DNA of 8,803 nucleotides, taken from Candidatus Thorarchaeota archaeon. GTDB taxonomy: Archaea > Asgardarchaeota > Thorarchaeia > Thorarchaeales > Thorarchaeaceae. The stretch lies in contig JAEOST010000471.1 in assembly GCA_016840245.1 (NCBI GenBank), forward strand, positions 1 to 8,803, given 5' to 3'. Made by a program: the position numbers and the translations under genes. Shown here piece by piece: positions 1 through 6,405 of this stretch. The notes under the pieces were generated by a model. The model did no database searches. It was not told the DNA's origin and worked only from the letters and a program-made list of their open reading frames with translations. Positions within the stretch are counted from its first letter, which is position 1. Each line of letters starts with the position of its first letter.

Positions 1-447
1 TACGGGAACTCCATCTCTAAAATTACCATCCACATGATAATCTGATACAACCTGAGGTATCCACTCACCAATGCGTTTCTTCCATGTGTCAAAGAAACGA
101 TGTACTCCAGAACCATAGAACTCAACCATGCCCTCAAATGTTCGAATCCCCTTTTCGGAGAGCCTGCTGCAAATGATTTCACAGTTGGCAATATTTCTTA
201 TCTCTTCTGCATGGTTCTTGTGATCTATGTGGAAGTGCGTTAGTACGACTCTGTCCAAATCAGTCATCGCATGGCCTAAATCATTCAGTGTCTTCTCAAC
301 ATGATTCAAATCTGACCCGGCATCAATGAGTGTGAGAATCTCATCATCAATAAGAAGGCAATTTGCTTCAGGAAATCTTGCTCTGTTAGCACCACGGATT
401 AGATGAACGTGCGGCTCTATCTCAATAGATACTTCATAGTCAGACAT
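1..447 (-). CDS. MBL-fold metallo-hydrolase, N-terminal part (3' end beyond left edge)
   Basis: The minus strand is open for 149 codons from an ATG at 445-447 to base 1, so this is the N-terminal part of a longer protein. It shows the metallo-beta-lactamase fold: a hydrophobic beta-strand leading to DAGS at residues 42-45, then VVLTHFHIDHKNH at 67-79, which contains the zinc-binding HxHxDH motif (H71, H73, D75, H76). The later zinc ligands would lie past the window edge. Family members include glyoxalase II-like thiolesterases, lactonases and flavodiiron-type proteins; nothing here separates these, so substrate is unknown. The frame stays open upstream to about base 532 but offers no ATG or GTG, so 447 is the best start. 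No strong ribosome site precedes it, which would fit a leaderless or short-leader message. It is transcribed away from the polyol kinase and shares the intergenic region with it. Confidence 0.88.
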   Translation of the reverse strand, partial: MSDYEVSIEIEPHVHLIRGANRARFPEANCLLIDDEILTLIDAGSDLNHVEKTLNDLGHAMTDLDRVVLTHFHIDHKNHAEEIRNIANCEIICSRLSEKGIRTFEGMVEFYGSGVHRFFDTWKKRIGEWIPQVVSDYHVDGNFRDGVPV

Positions 448-491
448 TGGTTTTTCTTTTACACTAACATCTGATAACTCTCTCTGTGCGT

Positions 492-505
492 ACAATTCAT
501 ATTGT
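492..505. repeat. Short inverted repeat, possible operator in the divergent promoter
   Basis: ACAAT at 492-496 and ATTGT at 501-505 are perfect 5-bp reverse complements around TCAT. The position, between divergent genes and overlapping the best TATA-like stretch, suits a regulator site, but a repeat this short in AT-rich DNA can arise by chance. Confidence 0.25.
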
Positions 506-535
506 GTTGTGCACCACTCAGTTAGTTGTTAAACA

Positions 536-551
536 GTGATTGGTGAATCAC
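536..551 (+). promoter_or_regulatory. Start-decisive GGTG ribosome site in the loop of a 6-bp hairpin
   Basis: GTGATT (536-541) and AATCAC (546-551) are perfect reverse complements flanking GGTG (542-545). GGTGA is a typical archaeal Shine-Dalgarno core (complement of the CACCTCC end of 16S rRNA), and it ends 5 bases before the ATG at 552. This favours ATG 552 over the TTG at 540 and GTG at 543, which are inside the hairpin. If the message starts upstream, the ribosome site would be shown in a tetraloop with the stem abutting the start codon; alternatively the dyad is a DNA-level operator. Confidence 0.5.
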
Positions 552-1997
552 ATGAGTGATCGAGTCTTTGCAGTATTTGATATTGGAACCACTGGAACAC
601 GGTCCGTCTTGGTAGATGAAGAGGGACGAGTTCTGGCCAAGGCCTACGAGGAGTATCCCCAGAAACCGAAAGATGTACAGATACATGAGCAGCTCGCAGA
701 GACCTACTGGAGAACCTCTGTAAATACAATGCAACGAGCACTTGCTGAATATAGGCCCGGTGCTGAGAGCGTTGTGGCTGCTATTGTGGCGACAACTAGG
801 GATTGCATTACTCCTGTTGACAAGAATTGCAAACCTCTTGCTCCAACAGTGACATGGGTAGATAATCGCTCATCACCCCGAGCAAAGGAGATGGTGGAGG
901 ATATCGGTCCTAGAAAGAGCGTCAACAAGCTCATGTGGTTTCAAGATAACCGGCCCGACCTATTTGACGAGGCTCACAAGTTTGTCCACCTTGATGCCTT
1001 CATAAACTACAGGCTCTGTGATGCGATGGTGAGTGAACCAACAAATGCTCGATTCGGACCAATTGATCATGAGACGCTTCAATGGTCTGAGGAACTGTGT
1101 GAACAGACTGGAATCCCCATGGATAAACTGGCCGAAATTGCAGATCCCGGTCAAGTGATTGGTGAAGTCAATGAGAATGCAGCAAAAGCAACGGGTCTCA
1201 GGAAAGGTACCGTCATGGTTATGGGGGCTGGCGATCAACAATGTGCTGCACTTGGTACTGGTACAATCAAATCCGGGATTGTCAAAGCAACAACTGGGAC
1301 TGGTACATTTGTCATTACACATACCGATGAACACATGGAAGAACCGTATGTGATGTTCTCCAATCCTGCGGCAATACCTGGAAAGTGGAGTTTAGAGGGA
1401 GTAATTCCTGGCACCGGACTTGCCTACAAGTGGTATCGTGATAATTACTTTGAGGCAGAAAAGGGACGTGATCGTGATGTCTATGAAATCATGGAGTCTG
1501 CCGCTGCTTCAGTCCCTGCTGGAAGTGATGGTTTAGTTGTCTTTCCATTTATGGCCTACAATAAGGGAATATTCTACAATCTTGGGTTCGATCACACACG
1601 TGCACATATTGCTAGAGCAATAATGGAGGCAAATGGTTACGGCATTCAGTTCTATCTAGAGCAACAGGAAGCAATGGTCGATCTGGAGTTTGATGAACTG
1701 CGTATTGATGGTGGTGGTGCAAATTCTCCTCTATGGCGACAGATAATGGCTGACAGTACGAATAAAACCGTAGTACTTCCACGCTGCCGAGACTCAACAG
1801 TGATTGGGGCAGCAATACTTGGTACTATTGGAACTGGAGTATATGGTTCATTTGAAGAGGCGGTTGACAATATGTTCCATGTGGAAGAACGACGTGAACC
1901 AATTCCAGAGAATGTTGAAATCTATCAGAAGCAGTATATGATATGGAACAAGATGATGATTGCAGAGATGGCTGATCTCCTTGAACTTACATCATAG
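552..1997 (+). CDS. FGGY-family carbohydrate kinase (glycerol-kinase-like by context)
   Basis: A 481-residue ATP-dependent sugar/polyol kinase of the FGGY family; usual length is about 480-520. The N-terminal phosphate-binding loop DIGTTGTRS lies at residues 10-18. The second FGGY domain begins with GAGDQQCAALGTG (225-237), where D228 is the expected catalytic base, followed by the ATP-site segment TTGTGTF (247-253). RIDGGGANSPLWRQ (384-397) is the C-terminal nucleotide-binding signature, and GAAILGTIGTG (419-429) closes the fold. Context next to glpABC suggests glycerol kinase. However, the C-terminal signature reads more like xylulokinase-type members than GlpK, and the GlpK substrate motif NQRET appears as TTRDC (81-85); only the Arg and the later Trp (W102) seem retained. 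Substrate is therefore inferred, not shown. ATG 552 is preferred because GGTG lies at the right distance; a TTG at 540 would add four residues. The gene is separated from glpA by 115 bases and probably has its own promoter. Confidence 0.9.
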   Translation: MSDRVFAVFDIGTTGTRSVLVDEEGRVLAKAYEEYPQKPKDVQIHEQLAETYWRTSVNTMQRALAEYRPGAESVVAAIVATTRDCITPVDKNCKPLAPTVTWVDNRSSPRAKEMVEDIGPRKSVNKLMWFQDNRPDLFDEAHKFVHLDAFINYRLCDAMVSEPTNARFGPIDHETLQWSEELCEQTGIPMDKLAEIADPGQVIGEVNENAAKATGLRKGTVMVMGAGDQQCAALGTGTIKSGIVKATTGTGTFVITHTDEHMEEPYVMFSNPAAIPGKWSLEGVIPGTGLAYKWYRDNYFEAEKGRDRDVYEIMESAAASVPAGSDGLVVFPFMAYNKGIFYNLGFDHTRAHIARAIMEANGYGIQFYLEQQEAMVDLEFDELRIDGGGANSPLWRQIMADSTNKTVVLPRCRDSTVIGAAILGTIGTGVYGSFEEAVDNMFHVEERREPIPENVEIYQKQYMIWNKMMIAEMADLLELTS

Positions 1998-2112
1998 TTG
2001 ACATGGCAACATTAAACAGACCTTTGCACTCCAATATCAACTTGGTTGCAATTGGTCCATTATATTTCAGAATATCTTGGCTCTGCAAATCCGCACTGGA
2101 GTCTAGTCAAAC
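1998..2112 (+). promoter_or_regulatory. Intergenic promoter region of the glpABC operon
   Basis: This 115-base gap between the kinase stop and glpA is the only sizeable space in the plus-strand cluster. A TATA-like TTATATTT lies at 2060-2067, about 46-53 bases before the glpA ATG; an archaeal start site about 25 bases downstream would give a leader of roughly 25 bases containing GGAG at 2098-2101. A palindrome adjoins the TATA-like box on its upstream side. The TATA call is by eye and a weak transcript continuing from the kinase cannot be excluded. Confidence 0.4.
2031..2055. repeat. 25-bp imperfect palindrome, operator candidate
   Basis: The outer arms CCAAT (2031-2035) and ATTGG (2051-2055) and the inner arms CAAC (2038-2041) and GTTG (2045-2048) are nested symmetrically about base 2043. 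Nine of eleven positions pair; only the two between outer and inner arms fail. The dyad ends five bases before the TATA-like TTATATTT, the usual place for an archaeal activator or repressor site. It could also form an RNA hairpin after the kinase gene, but no T-run follows at once, which argues against a terminator. Confidence 0.45.
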
Positions 2113-3777
2113 ATGAGTAACACTGAGTATGATGTTGTTATAATTGGTGGCGGAAGTACTGGAACTGCTGTAGCTCGAGATTGTGCAATGAGGGGGCTTA
2201 AGACCCTCCTCCTTGAGAGAGATGATATTGCATCTGCCACAGTGGGAACCTGTGCGGGTATGATTAGTTCAGGTTTCAAATATTACAATGAACCTGAGAT
2301 TTTGGATCTGTGTTCCCACGAAGTTGTCCACCTCAGACGTATAGCCAAACACATCGTGATGAAAACTCCTACAATATTTCCTATCCTCGATATAGCTGAA
2401 TTTTCATCCACAAGCACAGGAAGTGGAAAGGGTATTGAAGAATATGCTAAGCGAGTTGAAGAGCGGGATGTCCCTCCATTTCTTTTCCTAACTCCCGAAG
2501 ACTCACTTGAACTTGAACCTGCACTGAATAACAATCTCATAGGCTCTGGATATATTGAGGAGTACTTCATAGATCCATTCCGCCTTTGTATTCTTCAAGT
2601 GAAAGATGCAAGAAACCATGGCGCGACGATTGTAACATATGCTGAAGTCATCAAGATTGAAACGGCTGATGGCGAAGTCAAGAAAGTGACTTACCACGAC
2701 AGACGTTCAGGTGAGACTCAGAGTGTACTGACTAAAACTGTGGTTAATGCTGCAGGACCTTGGGCTGACAAAGTTGCCAGCATGGCTGGAGCTGACTTAG
2801 AACTACGCCTGAACAAGGGAGCTCATATCATTCTGGACAGGAGAGTCGTAAACATCGGTATTGCTACTCGGGCAGTTGATCGAAGATGGGTCTACATGTA
2901 TCCCCATGAAAATACAACTCTTATCGGAACAACCGCACTGGACACTTGGGAGAATCCAGATAATCTGGTTGCTACATATGATGAAATCGAATACCTCTTG
3001 AAGAGCTTTGAGTGGGTGGTACCTTCAATCCGGGATGCAAGAATAATTCGAACAATGGCGGGCGTGAGACCCATGGCACCAGTATGGAAAGTGCCAGAGG
3101 GCGAAGTCACTAGGGGATATGATATAATCAATCATGAATCGGAAGGAGCATCTGGCCTCTTTAGCTTCATTGGTGGTAAGCTCGTTATGTGTAGAGATAT
3201 GGCTGAAAAGGTCACTGATCTCGTTTGTCAGAAAGTTGGAATCAATGTGGAATGTAAGACATACATAGAACCACTTCCAGGGATGGCTGATGATGTGGAT
3301 ATCATTGCACTTGCTCAAGAATATGATATCTCTCAACATGCACTAGAGCGCCTGAGACTCCGTCGTGGTACAGAGATGATAGAGATACTGGAAATGACGA
3401 GAGATCGCCCTGAATGGAAATCAACCATATGCACATGTGAACCAGTGATTGAGGCTGAGATTCGTTACACTATCCGTCATGAGTTTCCACAAACGCTGAA
3501 CGACATCCGAAGGCGTGTTAGACTAGGAACCGGACCCTGCCAAGGAACTTTCTGTACTTACAAGGCGGCGGCAATACTAAATGAAGAACTCGAACTTTCT
3601 GGAGAAGATTATGAACTCGACATGATGGACTTCTTAGCAGAACGGTGGAAGGGTAAACGACCTCCCTTTAGACGTGACTTGCTCATCCAAGAGGAGCTAA
3701 CTCAGGGTATGTATGCATGCGTTGGAAATCTTGACAGATCTGAGGTAGATTACCAAACAAAGCCATGGGAGGAGTGA
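2113..3777 (+). CDS. glpA: Anaerobic glycerol-3-phosphate dehydrogenase subunit A (GlpA-type FAD flavoprotein)
   Basis: A 554-residue FAD-dependent oxidoreductase of the GlpA/GlpD family, which oxidises sn-glycerol-3-phosphate to dihydroxyacetone phosphate. The Rossmann FAD motif GGGSTG is at residues 12-17, with ERDDIA at 35-40 ending the dinucleotide fold. IDPFRL (153-158), NAAGPW (212-217), IGTTAL (271-276), GVRPM (317-321) and GGKL (354-357) are family landmarks. The C-terminus carries the BFD-like [2Fe-2S] domain that distinguishes GlpA from GlpD: C440 and C442 (CTC), then C476 and C481 (GPCQGTFC). The last 50 residues, FLAERWKGKRP onward, follow E. coli GlpA closely. Odd point: the loop after the FAD domain reads GTCAGMISSG (45-54), where E. 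coli GlpA has GRNHGLLHSG, so residues near the substrate have changed. First gene of the five-gene operon; GGAG at 2098-2101 is a modest ribosome site. The GlpA-type call is firm; the exact substrate is less so. Confidence 0.93.
   Translation: MSNTEYDVVIIGGGSTGTAVARDCAMRGLKTLLLERDDIASATVGTCAGMISSGFKYYNEPEILDLCSHEVVHLRRIAKHIVMKTPTIFPILDIAEFSSTSTGSGKGIEEYAKRVEERDVPPFLFLTPEDSLELEPALNNNLIGSGYIEEYFIDPFRLCILQVKDARNHGATIVTYAEVIKIETADGEVKKVTYHDRRSGETQSVLTKTVVNAAGPWADKVASMAGADLELRLNKGAHIILDRRVVNIGIATRAVDRRWVYMYPHENTTLIGTTALDTWENPDNLVATYDEIEYLLKSFEWVVPSIRDARIIRTMAGVRPMAPVWKVPEGEVTRGYDIINHESEGASGLFSFIGGKLVMCRDMAEKVTDLVCQKVGINVECKTYIEPLPGMADDVDIIALAQEYDISQHALERLRLRRGTEMIEILEMTRDRPEWKSTICTCEPVIEAEIRYTIRHEFPQTLNDIRRRVRLGTGPCQGTFCTYKAAAILNEELELSGEDYELDMMDFLAERWKGKRPPFRRDLLIQEELTQGMYACVGNLDRSEVDYQTKPWEE
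3767..3774 (+). promoter_or_regulatory. Ribosome binding site that decides the glpB start
   Basis: GGGAGGAG inside the end of glpA lies 8 bases before the ATG at 3783. An earlier in-frame ATG at 3765 overlaps this site and has no ribosome site of its own, and the FAD-domain strand begins right after Met 3783. The start at 3783 is therefore preferred, shortening the protein by six residues. Confidence 0.7.
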
Positions 3778-3782
3778 GGAAA

Positions 3783-5159
3783 ATGGACTTAGACACAGAT
3801 GTGCTAATCATTGGTGGTGGGATGGCTGGTCTTGTTGCGGGTATAGTTGCTAATGAATCTGGAACGAGAACCATCCTTGTTAGAAAAGGTCAGAGTGCAA
3901 CCGCTTACTCCTCTGGTGCAATTGATATCATTGGATACTTACCGGAGAGTAATGAGCCGTTTACATCTCCACTGATTGGATTAAAATCCGTCATGACCCT
4001 ATACCCATTTCATCCCTATGGGTTATTCATTCCCCTCTTCCCGATGGGCGAATCAGAATCTGACCCCACAATTGACCAAGTCGGTTCTAAAGTGAAGGAA
4101 ACATTGGACTGGCTCAAGATGCACCTTGAGAATACTCCCGCTTCCCTTGCAGGTGATTTCTCTGAAAACATTAGTCCGATTAGTGTACTTGGCACAACGA
4201 AACCAACCTGTCTTGTCCAGGAAACAATGTATCCTCCAAAATTTAATGATGATGATGTTTTGCTATTTGCTGGGATTAGAGGACATCCTGACTTTGATGC
4301 AACAACTGCAGCAAGTACTTTCCTTGACCACCAAAGTAGGTTCGGCCTTCCGCCCAATAGAGTAGTAAGTTGTGATATTGATCTAGCACCATTTGGAAAG
4401 GAGTATAACATATCCTCTATCGAACTGGCTCGACATCTCGACCATGCTGGTTCAATAGATGCTCTGGTTGGTTCTCTCAAGGATTATGTAAACAGGAGCG
4501 AAGCGACAGCTGTTGCTCTACCCCCTATACTTGGTCTGCGGAGAGCGAAAGAGAATCGAGACCTCCTTGAGAAAGAACTAGGCCTGAAGGTTTTTGAGTT
4601 ACTCTCACTTCCGCCATCTGTACCCGGACTCAGGTTGCAGAATGCTCTAGAAGATGTGTACAAATCTACAGGTGGTTCGTTGCTTGTTGGTCATGAAGTA
4701 ACCTCATTCTCTCGTTATGACACACGGATCAAATCAATCACAGCAAACTCTCCACGACGTGAAATTACTATCACCTCCAAGTCGATTGTACTTGCCACTG
4801 GTAAGTTCATCGGAGGTGGAATCGAATCAACTGATACTGGTTTGAAGGAAACTGTGTTCGATCTCATGACTGTCAATGGTTTCTTCCTATCTGCTGCAGA
4901 ATTACGGCCTGATAGGTCTACAAACACACGAGCCCTCCCAGAAGATGGTCATGATATCTTCAACAGTGGATTAAGTGTTGATCCAGAGTTTAGTCCAGTG
5001 AATCGAGATGGATCCAAATTTGCAGACAATTTGTTTTGTGCTGGGTCTCTATTAGCTAGCTACAACTATGCAGCTGAGAAGAGTGGATTGGGAGTTGCTC
5101 TTGTCACAGGACTCAAAGCTGGAAAGAATGCTGCTGACTTAGCTAGGGAGGTGGACTAG
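3783..5159 (+). CDS. glpB: Anaerobic glycerol-3-phosphate dehydrogenase subunit B (GlpB)
   Basis: A 458-residue flavoprotein of the GlpB family; E. coli GlpB is about 419. It starts with an FAD/FMN Rossmann fold, DVLIIGGGMAGLVAG (residues 6-20), followed by the GlpB hallmark RKGQSATAYSSGAIDI (34-49). A second family signature, LPPSVPGLRLQNAL (276-289), closely matches the E. coli protein's LPPSVLGIRLQNQL. The nucleotide-binding strand IVLATGKFIGGG (335-346) and the C-terminal segment NLFCAGSLLASYNYAAEKSGLG (416-437) complete the fold. In the known enzyme GlpA and GlpB form the catalytic dimer and GlpB relays electrons towards GlpC. The gene begins 5 bases after the glpA stop and ends flush with glpC, so the three subunits are co-translated. 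No membrane segment is evident. The acidic run NDDDVL near 155-160 and a slightly longer middle region are the main differences seen. Confidence 0.93.
   Translation: MDLDTDVLIIGGGMAGLVAGIVANESGTRTILVRKGQSATAYSSGAIDIIGYLPESNEPFTSPLIGLKSVMTLYPFHPYGLFIPLFPMGESESDPTIDQVGSKVKETLDWLKMHLENTPASLAGDFSENISPISVLGTTKPTCLVQETMYPPKFNDDDVLLFAGIRGHPDFDATTAASTFLDHQSRFGLPPNRVVSCDIDLAPFGKEYNISSIELARHLDHAGSIDALVGSLKDYVNRSEATAVALPPILGLRRAKENRDLLEKELGLKVFELLSLPPSVPGLRLQNALEDVYKSTGGSLLVGHEVTSFSRYDTRIKSITANSPRREITITSKSIVLATGKFIGGGIESTDTGLKETVFDLMTVNGFFLSAAELRPDRSTNTRALPEDGHDIFNSGLSVDPEFSPVNRDGSKFADNLFCAGSLLASYNYAAEKSGLGVALVTGLKAGKNAADLAREVD
5146..5154 (+). promoter_or_regulatory. Strong ribosome binding site for glpC
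   Basis: GGGAGGTGG, a near-perfect complement of the archaeal/bacterial 16S 3' end, sits within the last codons of glpB and 5 bases before the glpC ATG at 5160, which directly follows the glpB TAG. It supports that ATG as the start. Confidence 0.7.
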
Positions 5160-6398
5160 ATGGATGAGCAGGAGGCCTTTGAATTTGCTAAGGCGACACA
5201 GAGAACAGAGAAGATTACACCTTATCAGAAGGACGAATTTGACGTAGTCCATTCAGCTCAGAAGTGTATCAACTGCGGAATCTGTTTGAGTCACTGTCCT
5301 GTTGTAACTGCCGTTGGTATAAACTGTTTCTCTGGACCCAGAAGCATTGCTGTTGAACTGAGTCGCTCTCCCCCTGAGTTCTGGTCTACATCGGACATGA
5401 TTTACTTATGTACTGGTTGTGGAACTTGTCGCGAGGTATGTCCGCAGGATGTAAACGTACCAGCGATTGTCAATATGGTGAGAGCTAGGATAATGGACCA
5501 TCGACCTGATCTAGTTCCCAAAGGCCTTCATGTTGTACGTGAGGTAATCGCAGAGCATGGGCTAGCTTTTGAACCATGGGATGATGCTGAGGATAAAAGT
5601 GAGAGCCGCGATATGCGTCTTAAACGTCTAGGACTTCCCTATATTCCAGATAGCATAGTTGAGAATGCAGAGGTGCTTTTCTATCCTGGATGTCAGGCCG
5701 AAGAACGAGCACAGGAAGTCCGAGAAGCAGCAAAGGTAATCTTTGACCACTTTGGCATAAAATACACACTGTTAGAAGAGATGAGCTGCTGTGGACTACC
5801 TGCAAAATTGATGGGAGATGCTTCATTAGCACGTGATCTAGCTTCACGGATGAGGAAGAAGGTCAAGAAATCTGGAGTAAAGATGATTGTGACAACATGC
5901 GCAGGTTGCACGTCAAATCTCAATGACATTGCTGAGTATGACGGGTGGAACATTCCAGTATATCACATGTTGGAATACCTGATTGAGAAGATTGGTCCTG
6001 AGTCTCTCGAGAAACACCTGCAGACTGTTGAATCGGGAACTCTGACAAAGGTGTCAGTTCATGATCCCTGCCACTTAATTCGACATACGTCTCGTCAACT
6101 TCACGACTATACACTGCAATTACTCGAAATCATTCCAGGAGTGGAGTATGTGGACACAGGTGTGCCAGATTCCTGCTGCGGTGGAGGTGGAATGGTAGGA
6201 TATCATTCAGCAGACGTTGCAACTAGCATTGTACGTGAGAACTTGAATGGTATTATGTCCTCAGATGCAGAGCGTCTTGTCGCACCTTGTCCTCTATGTA
6301 CTGCTCAACTTGAGAACTCTCTTTATAGGAATGGGAGTTCAATCGAGGTTGATGACCTTACAGTCTTCATTGCTCAGCGGTTGAAATTGAGGAAGTGA
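5160..6398 (+). CDS. glpC: Fe-S/CCG-domain subunit, GlpC/HdrD-like
   Basis: A 412-residue iron-sulfur protein; E. coli GlpC is 396. Two [4Fe-4S] ferredoxin motifs lie near the N-terminus: C36, C39, C42, C46 and C84, C87, C90, C94. Two cysteine-rich CCG domains follow. The first has C178, the CCG pair C210-C211, and CAGC (C247, C250); the second has HDPC (C304), C339-C340 in SCCGGGG, and CPLC (C377, C380). Both CCG domains keep the full CxxC, as in heterodisulfide reductase HdrD, so each could bind a non-cubane 4Fe-4S cluster; the first CCG domain of E. coli GlpC lacks this CxxC. Role: take electrons from GlpA/GlpB and pass them to a quinone or another carrier. No transmembrane helix is visible, so membrane contact must be peripheral or through another protein. 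It abuts glpB with no gap and is 7 bases from the next gene. The name glpC rests on context; HdrD-like is the safer family call. Confidence 0.9.
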   Translation: MDEQEAFEFAKATQRTEKITPYQKDEFDVVHSAQKCINCGICLSHCPVVTAVGINCFSGPRSIAVELSRSPPEFWSTSDMIYLCTGCGTCREVCPQDVNVPAIVNMVRARIMDHRPDLVPKGLHVVREVIAEHGLAFEPWDDAEDKSESRDMRLKRLGLPYIPDSIVENAEVLFYPGCQAEERAQEVREAAKVIFDHFGIKYTLLEEMSCCGLPAKLMGDASLARDLASRMRKKVKKSGVKMIVTTCAGCTSNLNDIAEYDGWNIPVYHMLEYLIEKIGPESLEKHLQTVESGTLTKVSVHDPCHLIRHTSRQLHDYTLQLLEIIPGVEYVDTGVPDSCCGGGGMVGYHSADVATSIVRENLNGIMSSDAERLVAPCPLCTAQLENSLYRNGSSIEVDDLTVFIAQRLKLRK

Positions 6399-6405
6399 GC
6401 CATCT

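Larger units (their letters stand above)
448..551. promoter_or_regulatory. Divergent promoter region between MBL hydrolase and FGGY kinase
   Basis: These 104 bases separate two genes read in opposite directions, so both promoters must lie here or overlap the gene starts. An AT-rich segment at 492-505 is a small inverted repeat (ACAAT, 4-base spacer, ATTGT) and includes TTCATATTG, a weak TATA-like element about 50 bases before the kinase ATG. A second imperfect palindrome centred on GTGCAC spans 506-517. A perfect 6-bp hairpin sits directly before the kinase start (listed separately). Assignment as a promoter region follows from gene orientation; the exact elements are inference. Confidence 0.45.

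Noticed and set aside
540..551. TTG (540) or GTG (543) as the kinase start
   Set aside because: Both lie inside the hairpin and one overlaps the GGTG ribosome site, which is correctly spaced for ATG 552, and family similarity begins after Met 552.
960..1334. 124-codon minus-strand open frame inside the kinase
   Set aside because: It is antisense to conserved kinase motifs, has no recognisable domain or ribosome site, and is a shadow of the real gene.
2031..2070. Intrinsic terminator after the kinase
   Set aside because: The dyad has a weak, mismatched stem and is not followed directly by a T-run; its place beside a TATA-like box fits an operator better.
1998..2112. Riboswitch or small RNA in the kinase-glpA gap
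   Set aside because: Only about 25 bases would lie between the expected transcript start and the ATG, and no known aptamer pattern is visible.
3765..3782. ATG 3765 as the glpB start
   Set aside because: It overlaps the GGGAGGAG ribosome site that serves ATG 3783; the extra residues GGVRK are not part of the flavin-binding fold.
4016..4480. 154-codon open frame on the minus strand inside glpB
   Set aside because: It lies wholly within a well-supported gene on the other strand, has no recognisable motif and is explained by codon bias of glpB.
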